A stretch of DNA of 64,000 nucleotides from assembly GCF_948329825.1 (NCBI RefSeq), contig NZ_CAOJCM010000006.1, forward strand, positions 124,001 through 188,000, in the 5' to 3' direction. This DNA comes from Paenibacillus sp. JJ-100 (GTDB taxonomy: Bacteria; Bacillota; Bacilli; Paenibacillales; Paenibacillaceae). Of this stretch, positions 55,320-63,332 are shown piece by piece (positions within the stretch are counted from its first letter, which is position 1; each line of letters opens with the position of its first letter). The position numbers and the translations under genes were made by a program. The notes under the pieces were generated by a model. The model worked only from the letters and a program-made list of their open reading frames with translations. It searched no databases and was not told the DNA's origin.

Positions 55320-56327
55320 TTATGGATGATTTATAATTTTGATTTGACCCGAAGAGATTCCGGATTTTTGATCATCAAACATTTTCTGCTGTTCTTCACT
55401 TAGACGGATGTTGTGAAGCTCAGTCAAGCCTACAGCATTCTCAGCCAGTCCTTCTGAGATTTCCTTAGTCGGGAAGGTATGGTTGTTCTGGATAAACCTA
55501 TTCACGGCGTTATAGATGGAGACATCTACATTTTTCAACATGGATGCAAGGACTGCTTTCTCCGCGATAAAGAACTGATCCGTATCTACACCAATGGCAT
55601 ACTTACCCAAATCTTGAATTTCGGTCAGAGCACCCACCCCTGTCAGGCCTGCGACCGCATAGATCACGTCGACACCGTTCTCCTGAATCATTTTATTAGC
55701 AATCTGCTTGCCTAGATCGGGATTACCGAAATCACCGGCATAGATAACATCTACAGTAGCTTCAGGGTTGACTGCGAGTACCCCCTGTTCAAAGCCTTTT
55801 TCGAAATCTTTAAGCACCGGAATTTCTAATCCTCCCAAGAATCCGACACGGTTTTCCTTGGAAGCCATGGCTGCAAGGACACCGGCCAGGTAACTGCCTT
55901 CCTCAGCACGAAATGAGATGGAAGCAATGTTAGGCAGGGTCGACTGACCGTCAATCAACAGAAATTGCTGATCAGGATATTTGGTCGCGACCTTTTCCAT
56001 ATCAGCGAGAATGGTATTGCTGAGTCCAATAATGAGATCGAATTTTTCTTCTGAAAATTCCTCAAACGCAGCTTCGGGTGTTAGGTCCTTGCTAGGTTCA
56101 CGATAGTCAAAAATAATGCTTTTCTCATCCCTGGCTTTAACCAGTCCGTTAAAAGCAGCGTCATTAAAAGATCGGTCTCCCAGGCCAACCTCCGTCAGAA
56201 CAATCCCGACCTTAGTCTTTGCATCGGTAGCTGCCGTTTCAGATTTGCTTGAACAAGCCCCTATGAGTAGCAGAACTAGAGTGACAAGCATAGTGAGACT
56301 CATACGGATAAACATCTTCGTTTTCAT
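55320..56327 (-). CDS. BMP-family (Med-like) substrate-binding lipoprotein
   Basis: Extracytoplasmic binding protein, 335 residues. Lipobox 'LIGACSS' (Cys25). 'DRSFNDAAFNGL', 'VGFLGGLEIPVLKDFEKGFEQG' (split) and 'YAVAGLTGVGAL' are typical of BMP/TmpC proteins, which bind nucleosides or related compounds. I start at ATG 56327, 8 bases after GAGGG; ATG 56342 is upstream without a site. No permease or ATPase is linked; the neighbour is a chemoreceptor, suggesting a sensing role. Confidence 0.9.
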   Translation of the reverse strand: MKTKMFIRMSLTMLVTLVLLLIGACSSKSETAATDAKTKVGIVLTEVGLGDRSFNDAAFNGLVKARDEKSIIFDYREPSKDLTPEAAFEEFSEEKFDLIIGLSNTILADMEKVATKYPDQQFLLIDGQSTLPNIASISFRAEEGSYLAGVLAAMASKENRVGFLGGLEIPVLKDFEKGFEQGVLAVNPEATVDVIYAGDFGNPDLGKQIANKMIQENGVDVIYAVAGLTGVGALTEIQDLGKYAIGVDTDQFFIAEKAVLASMLKNVDVSIYNAVNRFIQNNHTFPTKEISEGLAENAVGLTELHNIRLSEEQQKMFDDQKSGISSGQIKIINHP

Positions 56328-56427
56328 TTGGATTGCCCTCATTTCTATAGCGATATGTATGTATTAGATGTGGAATTTGGAGTGTTGGCTGAATTCTAAT
56401 GATCTCCACAACGTCATTCCCTTATCT

Positions 56428-56454
56428 ATATCGGTGAAAGCTGTTGTTTTTTTA
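56428..56454 (-). promoter_or_regulatory. Sigma-D-type promoter of BMP-chemoreceptor operon
   Basis: On the minus strand TAAA (56454-56451), 15-base spacer, ACCGATAT (56435-56428): 11 of 12 consensus positions of TAAA-N15-GCCGATAT. About 100 bases before the BMP start codon. Confidence 0.75.
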
Positions 56455-56613
56455 TGCTGTTCTTTGAAAATTTACGGAAATATAATTATTTTTCATGAAT
56501 ATTGCATATTTTTACGAAATATCGCAGAAAACTAACACGTGTAAGCGCTTCTAATCTCCCTGAACACAAAATCATGGTACAGCCCCATAGCAACGAAATC
56601 ATGTGCAGAAAAT
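56455..56613. other. Intergenic, AT-rich
   Basis: No gene. A sequence TGTAAGCGCTTCTA at 56540-56553 resembles a cre site (12 of 14), too far from a recognised promoter to assign. Confidence 0.35.
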
Positions 56614-56666
56614 AGAAAACAATAAAAGCAAAGCAGAGGAATAGATCCTGGGCTGCTTTGCTTTAT
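56614..56666 (-). terminator. Terminator of SDR gene
   Basis: Near-perfect 13-bp arms (AAAGCAAAGCAG with CTGCTTTGCTTT); on the minus strand followed by TTTTATTGTTTTC. Confidence 0.85.
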
Positions 56667-56806
56667 CTTGGACACAGTACAAGTCTGGGAATAATCGTAT
56701 GATCGGGTTCGTTTTCTGTTTGATTTCTGTTCGTTTTCCTCGCTCTAGTGTGTTCGCGTGCTGTGAATCTGTCAAAAAACCTCTTCCTTTAATTGTGCAC
56801 CTGATT

Positions 56807-57706
56807 TCACGTCGTGACCATATCGCCGCCATTGACATGAATGCATTCGCCGGTAACGTAAGAAGAATCACGTGACGCCAGATAGACATAAGCTGCCGCC
56901 AGTTCGTACGGTTGACCAGCTCGCCCCATGGGCGTATCGGTCCCAAACACCTGCACATCCTCGGCCGAGAAGCTGGATGGAATAAGCGGCGTCCAGATGG
57001 GACCCGGAGCCACAGCGTTTACACGAATACCTTTGCCAGCCAGAGATTGGGATAGCACACGCGTGAGAGAAACGACAGCTCCTTTGGTCGATGAATAATC
57101 AATTAGACGCACATCACCTTTGTAAGCTGTAATAGAGGCGGTATTGATAATAGAAGCCCCTTGACACAGATGGGGAAGGGCAGCCTGAATCAGGAAGAAA
57201 TACGAGAATACATTCGTTTGAAACGTGTGATACAGCTGCTCTTCCGTAATGTCGACAATGCTCTGCTGCACATACTGAACGGCATGATTGTTGACCAGTA
57301 CATCGATCTTGCCGAACATATCTACCGTCTTGCGGATGACTGCTTCACAATTGGGTTTCAGACGCAGATCAGTCTCTAGGAGCAGACAGCGCTGGCCCAG
57401 CTCGATAATCCGGTCACGTGTCCATTCTGCATCACTTCGCTCGTATAGATAAGCGATAACAACGTCTGCACCCTCTTTGGCATAAGCAATTGCTGCAGCC
57501 CGACCAATACCGCTGTCACCGCCTGTAATAATGGCAACCTTGCCTTGGAGTTTGCAGCTTCCAATATAAGCAGGGTCTTCACTGATTGGTTCGGGAACCA
57601 TCAATGATTCCAGCCCCGGCTGCTGATCCTGATGTTGGGGTGGGAAAGCTAACTTTTGCGGTTTACATACTGTTTTTTCACCATAAAATGGATATACAGG
57701 GTTCAT
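56807..57706 (-). CDS. Short-chain dehydrogenase/reductase (general-stress YdaD/GSP39-like)
   Basis: 299 residues. NAD(P) motif 'TGGDSGIG', 'NNHA' and catalytic Ser-Tyr-Lys ('NTASITAY', 'YSSTKGA'). The ~50-residue N-terminal extension with 'PQHQDQQPGLESLM' is characteristic of the YdaD/YhdF/YhxC subgroup, annotated as general stress or glucose dehydrogenase-like proteins. ATG 57706 has GAGGAGG upstream; the frame runs 61 codons further without support. Substrate unknown. Confidence 0.93.
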   Translation of the reverse strand: MNPVYPFYGEKTVCKPQKLAFPPQHQDQQPGLESLMVPEPISEDPAYIGSCKLQGKVAIITGGDSGIGRAAAIAYAKEGADVVIAYLYERSDAEWTRDRIIELGQRCLLLETDLRLKPNCEAVIRKTVDMFGKIDVLVNNHAVQYVQQSIVDITEEQLYHTFQTNVFSYFFLIQAALPHLCQGASIINTASITAYKGDVRLIDYSSTKGAVVSLTRVLSQSLAGKGIRVNAVAPGPIWTPLIPSSFSAEDVQVFGTDTPMGRAGQPYELAAAYVYLASRDSSYVTGECIHVNGGDMVTT

Positions 57707-57865
57707 CGCTTGAACTCCTCCTCGATCGATTCTTGATATGCTTACTCTATGCATTCGCCCAGAAGAAGGTGCGATGAGACGGAGCCTCGAGGTTGTATTT
57801 TGCAAGAAAGATATACCATAATAAGAGTGGAACTCTTTAAATTTGATGGAGGTGTTAGGAGCCAT

Positions 57866-58285
57866 ATGAACATTCAGGGAATTAATCATTTGTGCTTTTC
57901 CGTATCGAATCTGGAGCGATCCATTTCGTTCTTTGAGCAGGCTCTGGGTGCCCGAATTCAGGTGAAAGGACGCAAGCTGGCCTATTTCGAATTGGCTGGT
58001 CTATGGGTTGCGCTGAATCAGGAGGATGTCCTTCGTAATTATACGGAACGAACCTATACCCATATCGCCTTTACAGTAAAAGAAGAAGAGTTTGAAGATT
58101 CCGTTGAGCAGTTGCGAGCTGCAGGAGCTGATATTATTCCCGGAAGACCGCGAGATGCGAGGGACGGGAAATCCATTTATTTTACAGACCCGGACGGTCA
58201 TCTGTTTGAATTGCATACCGGCAGTTTGAAGCAGCGATTGGAATACTATCGTGAAGAAAAACCCCATATGACGTTTTATACATGA
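57866..58285 (+). CDS. fosB: Metallothiol transferase FosB (fosfomycin resistance)
   Basis: Inactivates fosfomycin by adding a thiol such as bacillithiol, using a divalent metal. Near full-length resemblance to Bacillus FosB, including 'INHLCFSVSNLERSI', 'KGRKLAYFEL', 'YTHIAFTV', 'YFTDPDGHLFELHTG' and the ending 'HMTFY'. Metal ligands His8, His66, Glu115 present. 139 residues. ATG 57866 follows a GGAGGTGTTAGGAG stretch. Chromosomal and single, so intrinsic resistance. Confidence 0.95.
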   Translation: MNIQGINHLCFSVSNLERSISFFEQALGARIQVKGRKLAYFELAGLWVALNQEDVLRNYTERTYTHIAFTVKEEEFEDSVEQLRAAGADIIPGRPRDARDGKSIYFTDPDGHLFELHTGSLKQRLEYYREEKPHMTFYT

Positions 58286-58421
58286 AATGAGCATAAAAAT
58301 AAAATTGACATTTAAGCTCACATAACTATTGTAAAAATGATGTAACTAACGATAAAATGGACAAATAGTACCTTAATTTACCAATGTTAAATTCGTGGGT
58401 TTAATCTTAAGGGGGTTTGTC

Positions 58422-60233
58422 ATGATTCAGTTTCCGAAGCCGGATGTGGAGCAGTATTTCCAGACGTATCGCATTGCGCATTTTGCCGTATCCGCTGATG
58501 AGAAGCGGCTCTATATGGACAGCAGCCTGAACGGTCAGCCGAATATTTGGGCGATGGATTTGCCTGGCGGTTATCCGTATCCTTTGACGTATCTGAACCA
58601 GAGCAGTCAGTTTATCAAAGCCGACCCGCAAGGACGCCATCTGCTTACCGCTTTTGATCGCGATGGGAATGAAAACTATCATCTCTATGCGCTACCGCCG
58701 GAGGGGGGAGTGCCACTTCCTGTGGTTCCAGCAGAGCCAGATGATCGCTGTTATTATGCTCACTTATCGGAGGATGGGAAGCGTCTGTACTACATTACGA
58801 GTTCGGGCAATCCGAATTATTTGAATTCACGTAGACGTGACCTGGAGACTGGAGAAGATATCCTTTTGCATGAGGGAGAAGGGGCTAATAGCAGTCTCAT
58901 AGCGGTAAGTCCGAATGAAGAAGCCTTCGTAATCCTTAAATTGTATTCGAATACGTACCAGACCGCTCATCTATATCGTAACGGTGAATCACATCCCATT
59001 GTACCGGTTACGGAGCGGCAGAGTCAGATTGCCGATGTCCTGTTCGCAGGAGATGAACGCTTGCTGCTGATTACCAATGACAACTCGGCATATTCGTATG
59101 TGGCGGAATATGTCATTGCTACGGGAGAATTCCGATCGCTGTGTCACATTGATGGTGAAGACGTAGAAGTGATTCGCTGGCATGAAGCATCTGAAACATT
59201 GTATATCTGGACACTGACCGGGCCGGAGAATCGCATGTATGTGCTGGGAAAAGGTGAGAAGGAACCTCGCCGCATGGACATGCCGCTTGATACGATTGAT
59301 CAGGTGAACGTGACCAAAGCGGGTAACGTGTACATGCTCGGACGCGGTGCTGTTCAGCCTCATAACATCTATCGCCTGCTTGCAGGTAGTGAGTCCTGGG
59401 AAGCGTTAACGGCCAATCGGCTAACCGGGTTGAACCCGGACGACCTTGTATCTCCCGATGTAGTACGGTACAACTCCTACGATGGGCTAGAGATTGAAGC
59501 GCTGCTGTTCAAGGCCAAGCCGGAGCAGGCAAACGGATACAGCGTATTCTGGCCGCATGGCGGACCGCAGGCATCGGAAGCCAAGTTTTTACGGCCTATG
59601 TTTCAGTTATTACTTGCGGAAGGGTACAACATCTTTGCTCCGAACTTCCGGGGCAGTACAGGATACGGTGCTGAATTCGTGAAGATGGTTGAGCGGGATT
59701 GGGGCGAAGGGCCGAGGTTGGACTGTGTTGCAGGCATTCAGTGGTTGTTCGATCAAGGCATTAGCTCACCTGAACGTTTGTTTGTCGTTGGCGGCAGTTA
59801 CGGAGGTTATATGACCCTTCTGCTTGCAGGGCGCCATCCAGAGTTGTTCCGTGCAGCAGTTGATATTTTTGGCCCATGCAATCTGTTCACTTTTCTGGAG
59901 TCTGTGCCGGAGGACTGGAAGCCCATGATGGATATGTGGCTGGGTGATCCTGTACGTGACCGGGAACGCTTGATCAAAGATTCACCGATTACGTATCTGG
60001 ATCAGATGGTGAACCCGATGCTGGTCATTCAGGGAGCCAATGATCCGAGAGTGGTCAAGGCTGAATCCGATCAGATCGTGGCCGCGTTGCAAGAGAAGGG
60101 TGTAGAAGTGGAGTACATCGTCTTGGATGATGAAGGCCATGGCTTCTCTAGAAAAACGAACGAAATTTTAGTGTATCGCAAAATGGTAGAGTTTCTGCAA
60201 AAACATCAAGAGACGCCAGTTGCTCAAGTTTGA
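58422..60233 (+). CDS. S9-family serine peptidase (acylaminoacyl/dipeptidyl peptidase-like)
   Basis: Cytoplasmic prolyl-oligopeptidase-family enzyme of 603 residues. N-terminal ~350 residues form a beta-propeller; the C-terminal alpha/beta hydrolase carries the Ser in 'VVGGSYGGYMT' (~457), Asp in 'GANDPRV' (~540) and His in 'DEGHGFS' (~571). 'RGSTGYG' contributes the oxyanion site. ATG 58422 lies 6 bases after AAGGGGG. No signal peptide. Cleaves short peptides (family knowledge). Confidence 0.93.
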   Translation: MIQFPKPDVEQYFQTYRIAHFAVSADEKRLYMDSSLNGQPNIWAMDLPGGYPYPLTYLNQSSQFIKADPQGRHLLTAFDRDGNENYHLYALPPEGGVPLPVVPAEPDDRCYYAHLSEDGKRLYYITSSGNPNYLNSRRRDLETGEDILLHEGEGANSSLIAVSPNEEAFVILKLYSNTYQTAHLYRNGESHPIVPVTERQSQIADVLFAGDERLLLITNDNSAYSYVAEYVIATGEFRSLCHIDGEDVEVIRWHEASETLYIWTLTGPENRMYVLGKGEKEPRRMDMPLDTIDQVNVTKAGNVYMLGRGAVQPHNIYRLLAGSESWEALTANRLTGLNPDDLVSPDVVRYNSYDGLEIEALLFKAKPEQANGYSVFWPHGGPQASEAKFLRPMFQLLLAEGYNIFAPNFRGSTGYGAEFVKMVERDWGEGPRLDCVAGIQWLFDQGISSPERLFVVGGSYGGYMTLLLAGRHPELFRAAVDIFGPCNLFTFLESVPEDWKPMMDMWLGDPVRDRERLIKDSPITYLDQMVNPMLVIQGANDPRVVKAESDQIVAALQEKGVEVEYIVLDDEGHGFSRKTNEILVYRKMVEFLQKHQETPVAQV

Positions 60234-60347
60234 TCTGAATTGCTCTGATCGCTTTATGATCTGATTGCTGTACCATATAGAGAGACCGTTAGTGTGCAGT
60301 TCATAATGTGCAGGCAGCTCTCGCGACAAAACATATAACAGAGTAAA

Positions 60348-60390
60348 GAAACAGCCAATGATCACGAAGATCACGGGCTGTTTCTTTATG
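60348..60390 (+). terminator. Terminator of S9 peptidase gene
   Basis: Stem GAAACAGCC..TGATC with GATCA..GGGCTGTTTC and a T-rich tail. The remaining 60234-60541 intergenic sequence shows no other feature. Confidence 0.82.
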
Positions 60391-60541
60391 CTTCCACCAG
60401 AATATTAATATCTATCTTACCAGATTGATTGCTGAGGCTTGAGTTCTCGAAGTACGTGTTCCCAATATCCATGGTAACCACTTCATTATTGTTGTAACAT
60501 CTCATCCATTATGTTAGCCGACTAGAAGTCTCCTTGTCTCT

Positions 60542-61915
60542 TTAATCCAACTCAGCTCGAGAAAATAAGTCCAGAATGAGGTCACGTTGCTCACATGCCT
60601 GCTTAAACCCGAGAATAAAGGATATAAGAGCGTCTTTGTCATTTGTATAAGCACAGAACATATCGGCTTCCGGATCAAAACGAATGACAGACGTCAGATG
60701 TGGCATTTTTTCTTCGAGAAACACGGATGCAAGGGAGGCCCAATCGTACCCACTACCTTCGAAACCTTCCTCTGCACGTGAGTCAAACACGTCTTGAAGA
60801 TATGTACCTGCATTTAGAATCACGGAATAGGAATTGGTTCCTGCATCAATGAACCTAAAAGGGGCAATGGCTTCTTTCGAAAATGTTGTCACGCTTTGGT
60901 TCTCTGTGAATACAGCAGTAATTGCTTGTTTTTCATCGAGCGGGTCAAAGTCTTCCTCGTCAAGCAAATCAAAGTGTTCTTCGTCCAGCAGACCGCGAAC
61001 GAATACTTCGAAATTAGGTGCCAGATAGGTGATTTCATAATCACTCTCTTGATCGACATGCACGACACAAGGCTCGCCTTCCGGTCCGCAGAAGCGATAG
61101 TCCAGCATGACTACATCATGGCCGGCTGATGGACAATCACAGATGACAATCCCGAGGTCGGGGTATCCCCAATTTTCAATCATGAAGCGGCTACCGAGCT
61201 CACCTCCGAGAGAATACATTTTGTCCCGGCCAATCCCGCTAATGCTTGTAATGGCGATATGATCTTCTGCCCAACTTGTACTCTCTTGGGTCGGGAACGT
61301 TGTGCGAGCGGGTATACCGCCATTCTGTGTGTTCATCAATTGAATATAGGAAGCAGGGAGTTTGTACCCGAGTTCCTGTTCAATGGATTGAACCAGTGCT
61401 TCGTCAAAAGGTGCAGACACATGGTTGTCCCGTGCATAATCGCTCTGCTGCCAGAACGTTGCAGGGTCGTATGTTCCTGAAGCTGTCCGGAGCTGATTTA
61501 ATGTACCGCCCTGCTCCCATTCCGCCTGTTCTGCTTCCCAGAGAATACGATCCCGCTCCATTTTGGTTACTTTGGGGCGAATCCAGTCCAGAAAATCTTG
61601 CGTGGACTCATCGCCGGGTTCGAGACGATTAGCCTCCTCAAAAGCAGCCTGTGCGAGCTTGTATTCAGCAATATGATAGTAGCCATAACCCAATCGGAAA
61701 TGCCATAACGGGTCAAGTGTTCCTTGTTCCTTGACGCTGTTTAACAACTGAATTGCTTTACGATAATCTTCTAAATTGTTGTATGCTCTTGCAAGCTGTC
61801 CGATGGTTTCAGCATCCTTCTCGGATTCTGGTAGTGCCTCAAGACGTTTAACGATGAGAGCGTAGTCCTCCTGTTCATGCCAAGTATTGATCTGTGCAAG
61901 CAAATCTTTATTCAT
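60542..61915 (-). CDS. TPR - SUKH (SMI1/KNR4) - Imm51-like fusion protein
   Basis: 457 residues. Residues ~1-115: TPR-type helices ('WHFRLGYGYYHIAEYKLAQAAFEEANRLEP', split). Residues ~170-310: SUKH/SMI1-KNR4 domain ('SIEQELGYKLPASYIQLMNTQNGG', split; 'YPDLGIVICDCPSAGHDVVML', split). An acidic repeat linker follows at 309-330 (LLDEEHFD / LLDEEDFD / PLDEK). Residues ~345-445 resemble Imm51 immunity proteins ('GYDWASLASVFLEE', 'FDPEADMFCAYTND'). SUKH and Imm51 occur as antitoxins of polymorphic toxins; no toxin gene is beside it. ATG 61915 lies 7 bases after GAGG. The Imm51 call is tentative. Confidence 0.75.
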   Translation of the reverse strand: MNKDLLAQINTWHEQEDYALIVKRLEALPESEKDAETIGQLARAYNNLEDYRKAIQLLNSVKEQGTLDPLWHFRLGYGYYHIAEYKLAQAAFEEANRLEPGDESTQDFLDWIRPKVTKMERDRILWEAEQAEWEQGGTLNQLRTASGTYDPATFWQQSDYARDNHVSAPFDEALVQSIEQELGYKLPASYIQLMNTQNGGIPARTTFPTQESTSWAEDHIAITSISGIGRDKMYSLGGELGSRFMIENWGYPDLGIVICDCPSAGHDVVMLDYRFCGPEGEPCVVHVDQESDYEITYLAPNFEVFVRGLLDEEHFDLLDEEDFDPLDEKQAITAVFTENQSVTTFSKEAIAPFRFIDAGTNSYSVILNAGTYLQDVFDSRAEEGFEGSGYDWASLASVFLEEKMPHLTSVIRFDPEADMFCAYTNDKDALISFILGFKQACEQRDLILDLFSRAELD

Positions 61916-61979
61916 GATTAGACCTCATTTCTAATTGAAATAATGGAAGCTTTTTCAACTATTTTACAAGGTTTAGAGA

Positions 61980-62036
61980 GAAAAAACACTCTCCTCGCTG
62001 GCAGCTATGAAGCTTTCCCAGCAGGGAGAGTGTTTA
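61980..62036 (-). terminator. Terminator of ribonucleotide reductase beta gene
   Basis: Long stem AAACACTCTCC / GGGAGAGTGTTT with inner GCTGG/CCAGC; on the minus strand followed by TTTTTT. Confidence 0.88.
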
Positions 62037-62142
62037 TGATATACATATTTTCTGCCTTTAGCAGGGCACTCACAGAGCATCCTGTATCATCTTGGATAAT
62101 CTGTTTCTTATCCTGTATAGAGCATTACCTGCTCCATTGCTA

Positions 62143-63174
62143 TTACAGATCGTCGAATCCGTTATCGTCGCCTACTTTACCATAGTTACGGGATTTGGCT
62201 TCGAAGAAGTCGGTTTTCGTTGCGTTCAGTGCTTCGTCAGAGAACGGTTTGATCCAAGGCATGCAGTTTACGTCCACGCCTTCATACGCTTTTTCCATAC
62301 CCATCAGACGAAGACGTTTGTTAGCGATGTATTTAATGTAGTCTTCCAGCTCGTTCAGGTCGATGCCGCGAACGTTGCTGAGGGTGTAGTGTGCCCAGTT
62401 GGTTTCAAGTTCAACTGCGCGGTCAATCGTTTTGTATACGTAGTCCATGTTTTCTGGCGTGTTAAGTTCAGGGAAGTCTACCAGTAACTGTTTGAACACT
62501 TCAGCGAAGAAGTAGCAGTGCTGGTTCTCATCCCGCTGAATGTACGAGATCATCTGGCTGGTTGCCATCATTTTCTGATCCCGAGCCAGGTTATAGAAGA
62601 ACGCAAATGTACTATAGAAGAAAATACCTTCGAGAATCAGGTCAGCTACCATAGCTTGGAAGAATGTCTGTGGAGACGGATTGTCTCGGAAGCTTTGGTA
62701 GATGTCAGAGATGAAACGGTTGCGGTCAAGCAGTACCGGATCATGTTTCCAGTATTCGAAAATCTCTTTCTGCTCCTGTTCGGATACGATCGAAGACAGA
62801 ACGTAGGAATAGGATTGGTTGTGCACAACTTCCTGCTGTCCGATAATCGCTGAGATAGCCTCAAGCGAAGAGTCCGTAAAGTAACGTTTTACATCACCAA
62901 CAAACATTGTCTGCATGGAATCCAAAACGGCAAGCAAGGAGATGTTAATTTTAAATGTACGCTGCTCTTCAGGATCCAGATGGGGGAACTGAGAAGCGTC
63001 CTTGGACATTGGAATCTCGTCCGCAATCCAGTGGTTGAGCAACAATACTTTATACAATTTGTACATGTGAGGCATACGAATGTCGTTCCAGTTCAGGATC
63101 CCCGAGCATTCACCTTCAATGATGCGAGTCGATTGGTTAGGGGCTTCGGTATTAAAAATTTTCTGTACTTGCAT
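62143..63174 (-). CDS. nrdB: Class I ribonucleotide reductase beta subunit
   Basis: Radical-generating subunit for deoxyribonucleotide synthesis. Metal ligands: Asp in 'AVLDSMQ', Glu and His in 'QEVVHNQSYSYV' with the radical Tyr four residues after the His, Glu in 'LILEGIFFY', and Glu/His in 'DENQHCYF'. 343 residues. ATG 63174 follows AAGGAG. Lies 158 bases after the alpha subunit gene. Class Ia versus Ib cannot be settled here: no nrdI is visible. Confidence 0.92.
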   Translation of the reverse strand: MQVQKIFNTEAPNQSTRIIEGECSGILNWNDIRMPHMYKLYKVLLLNHWIADEIPMSKDASQFPHLDPEEQRTFKINISLLAVLDSMQTMFVGDVKRYFTDSSLEAISAIIGQQEVVHNQSYSYVLSSIVSEQEQKEIFEYWKHDPVLLDRNRFISDIYQSFRDNPSPQTFFQAMVADLILEGIFFYSTFAFFYNLARDQKMMATSQMISYIQRDENQHCYFFAEVFKQLLVDFPELNTPENMDYVYKTIDRAVELETNWAHYTLSNVRGIDLNELEDYIKYIANKRLRLMGMEKAYEGVDVNCMPWIKPFSDEALNATKTDFFEAKSRNYGKVGDDNGFDDL

Positions 63175-63261
63175 AATCCGTTCACTCCTTGAATGATTTT
63201 ACACTGTAAATAAACGATAACGAAAGAATAAACTTCCGCATGCGACGTTGAGGTTTTGGGT

Positions 63262-63312
63262 AAAAAAGAACCAGGGCAACGCTATTTTGCATTCAAAACA
63301 GGATGCCCCGGT
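63262..63312 (-). terminator. Terminator-like hairpin between alpha and beta reductase genes
   Basis: On the minus strand ACCGGGGCA pairs with TGCCCTGGT around a ~28-base loop and is followed by TCTTTTTT. May reduce or separate beta expression. Confidence 0.6.
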
Positions 63313-63332
63313 GGTCATCATAGTCTTATCAA

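Noticed and set aside
62518-62853. Plus-strand frame over the reductase beta gene
   Set aside because: Shadow of the beta subunit gene.
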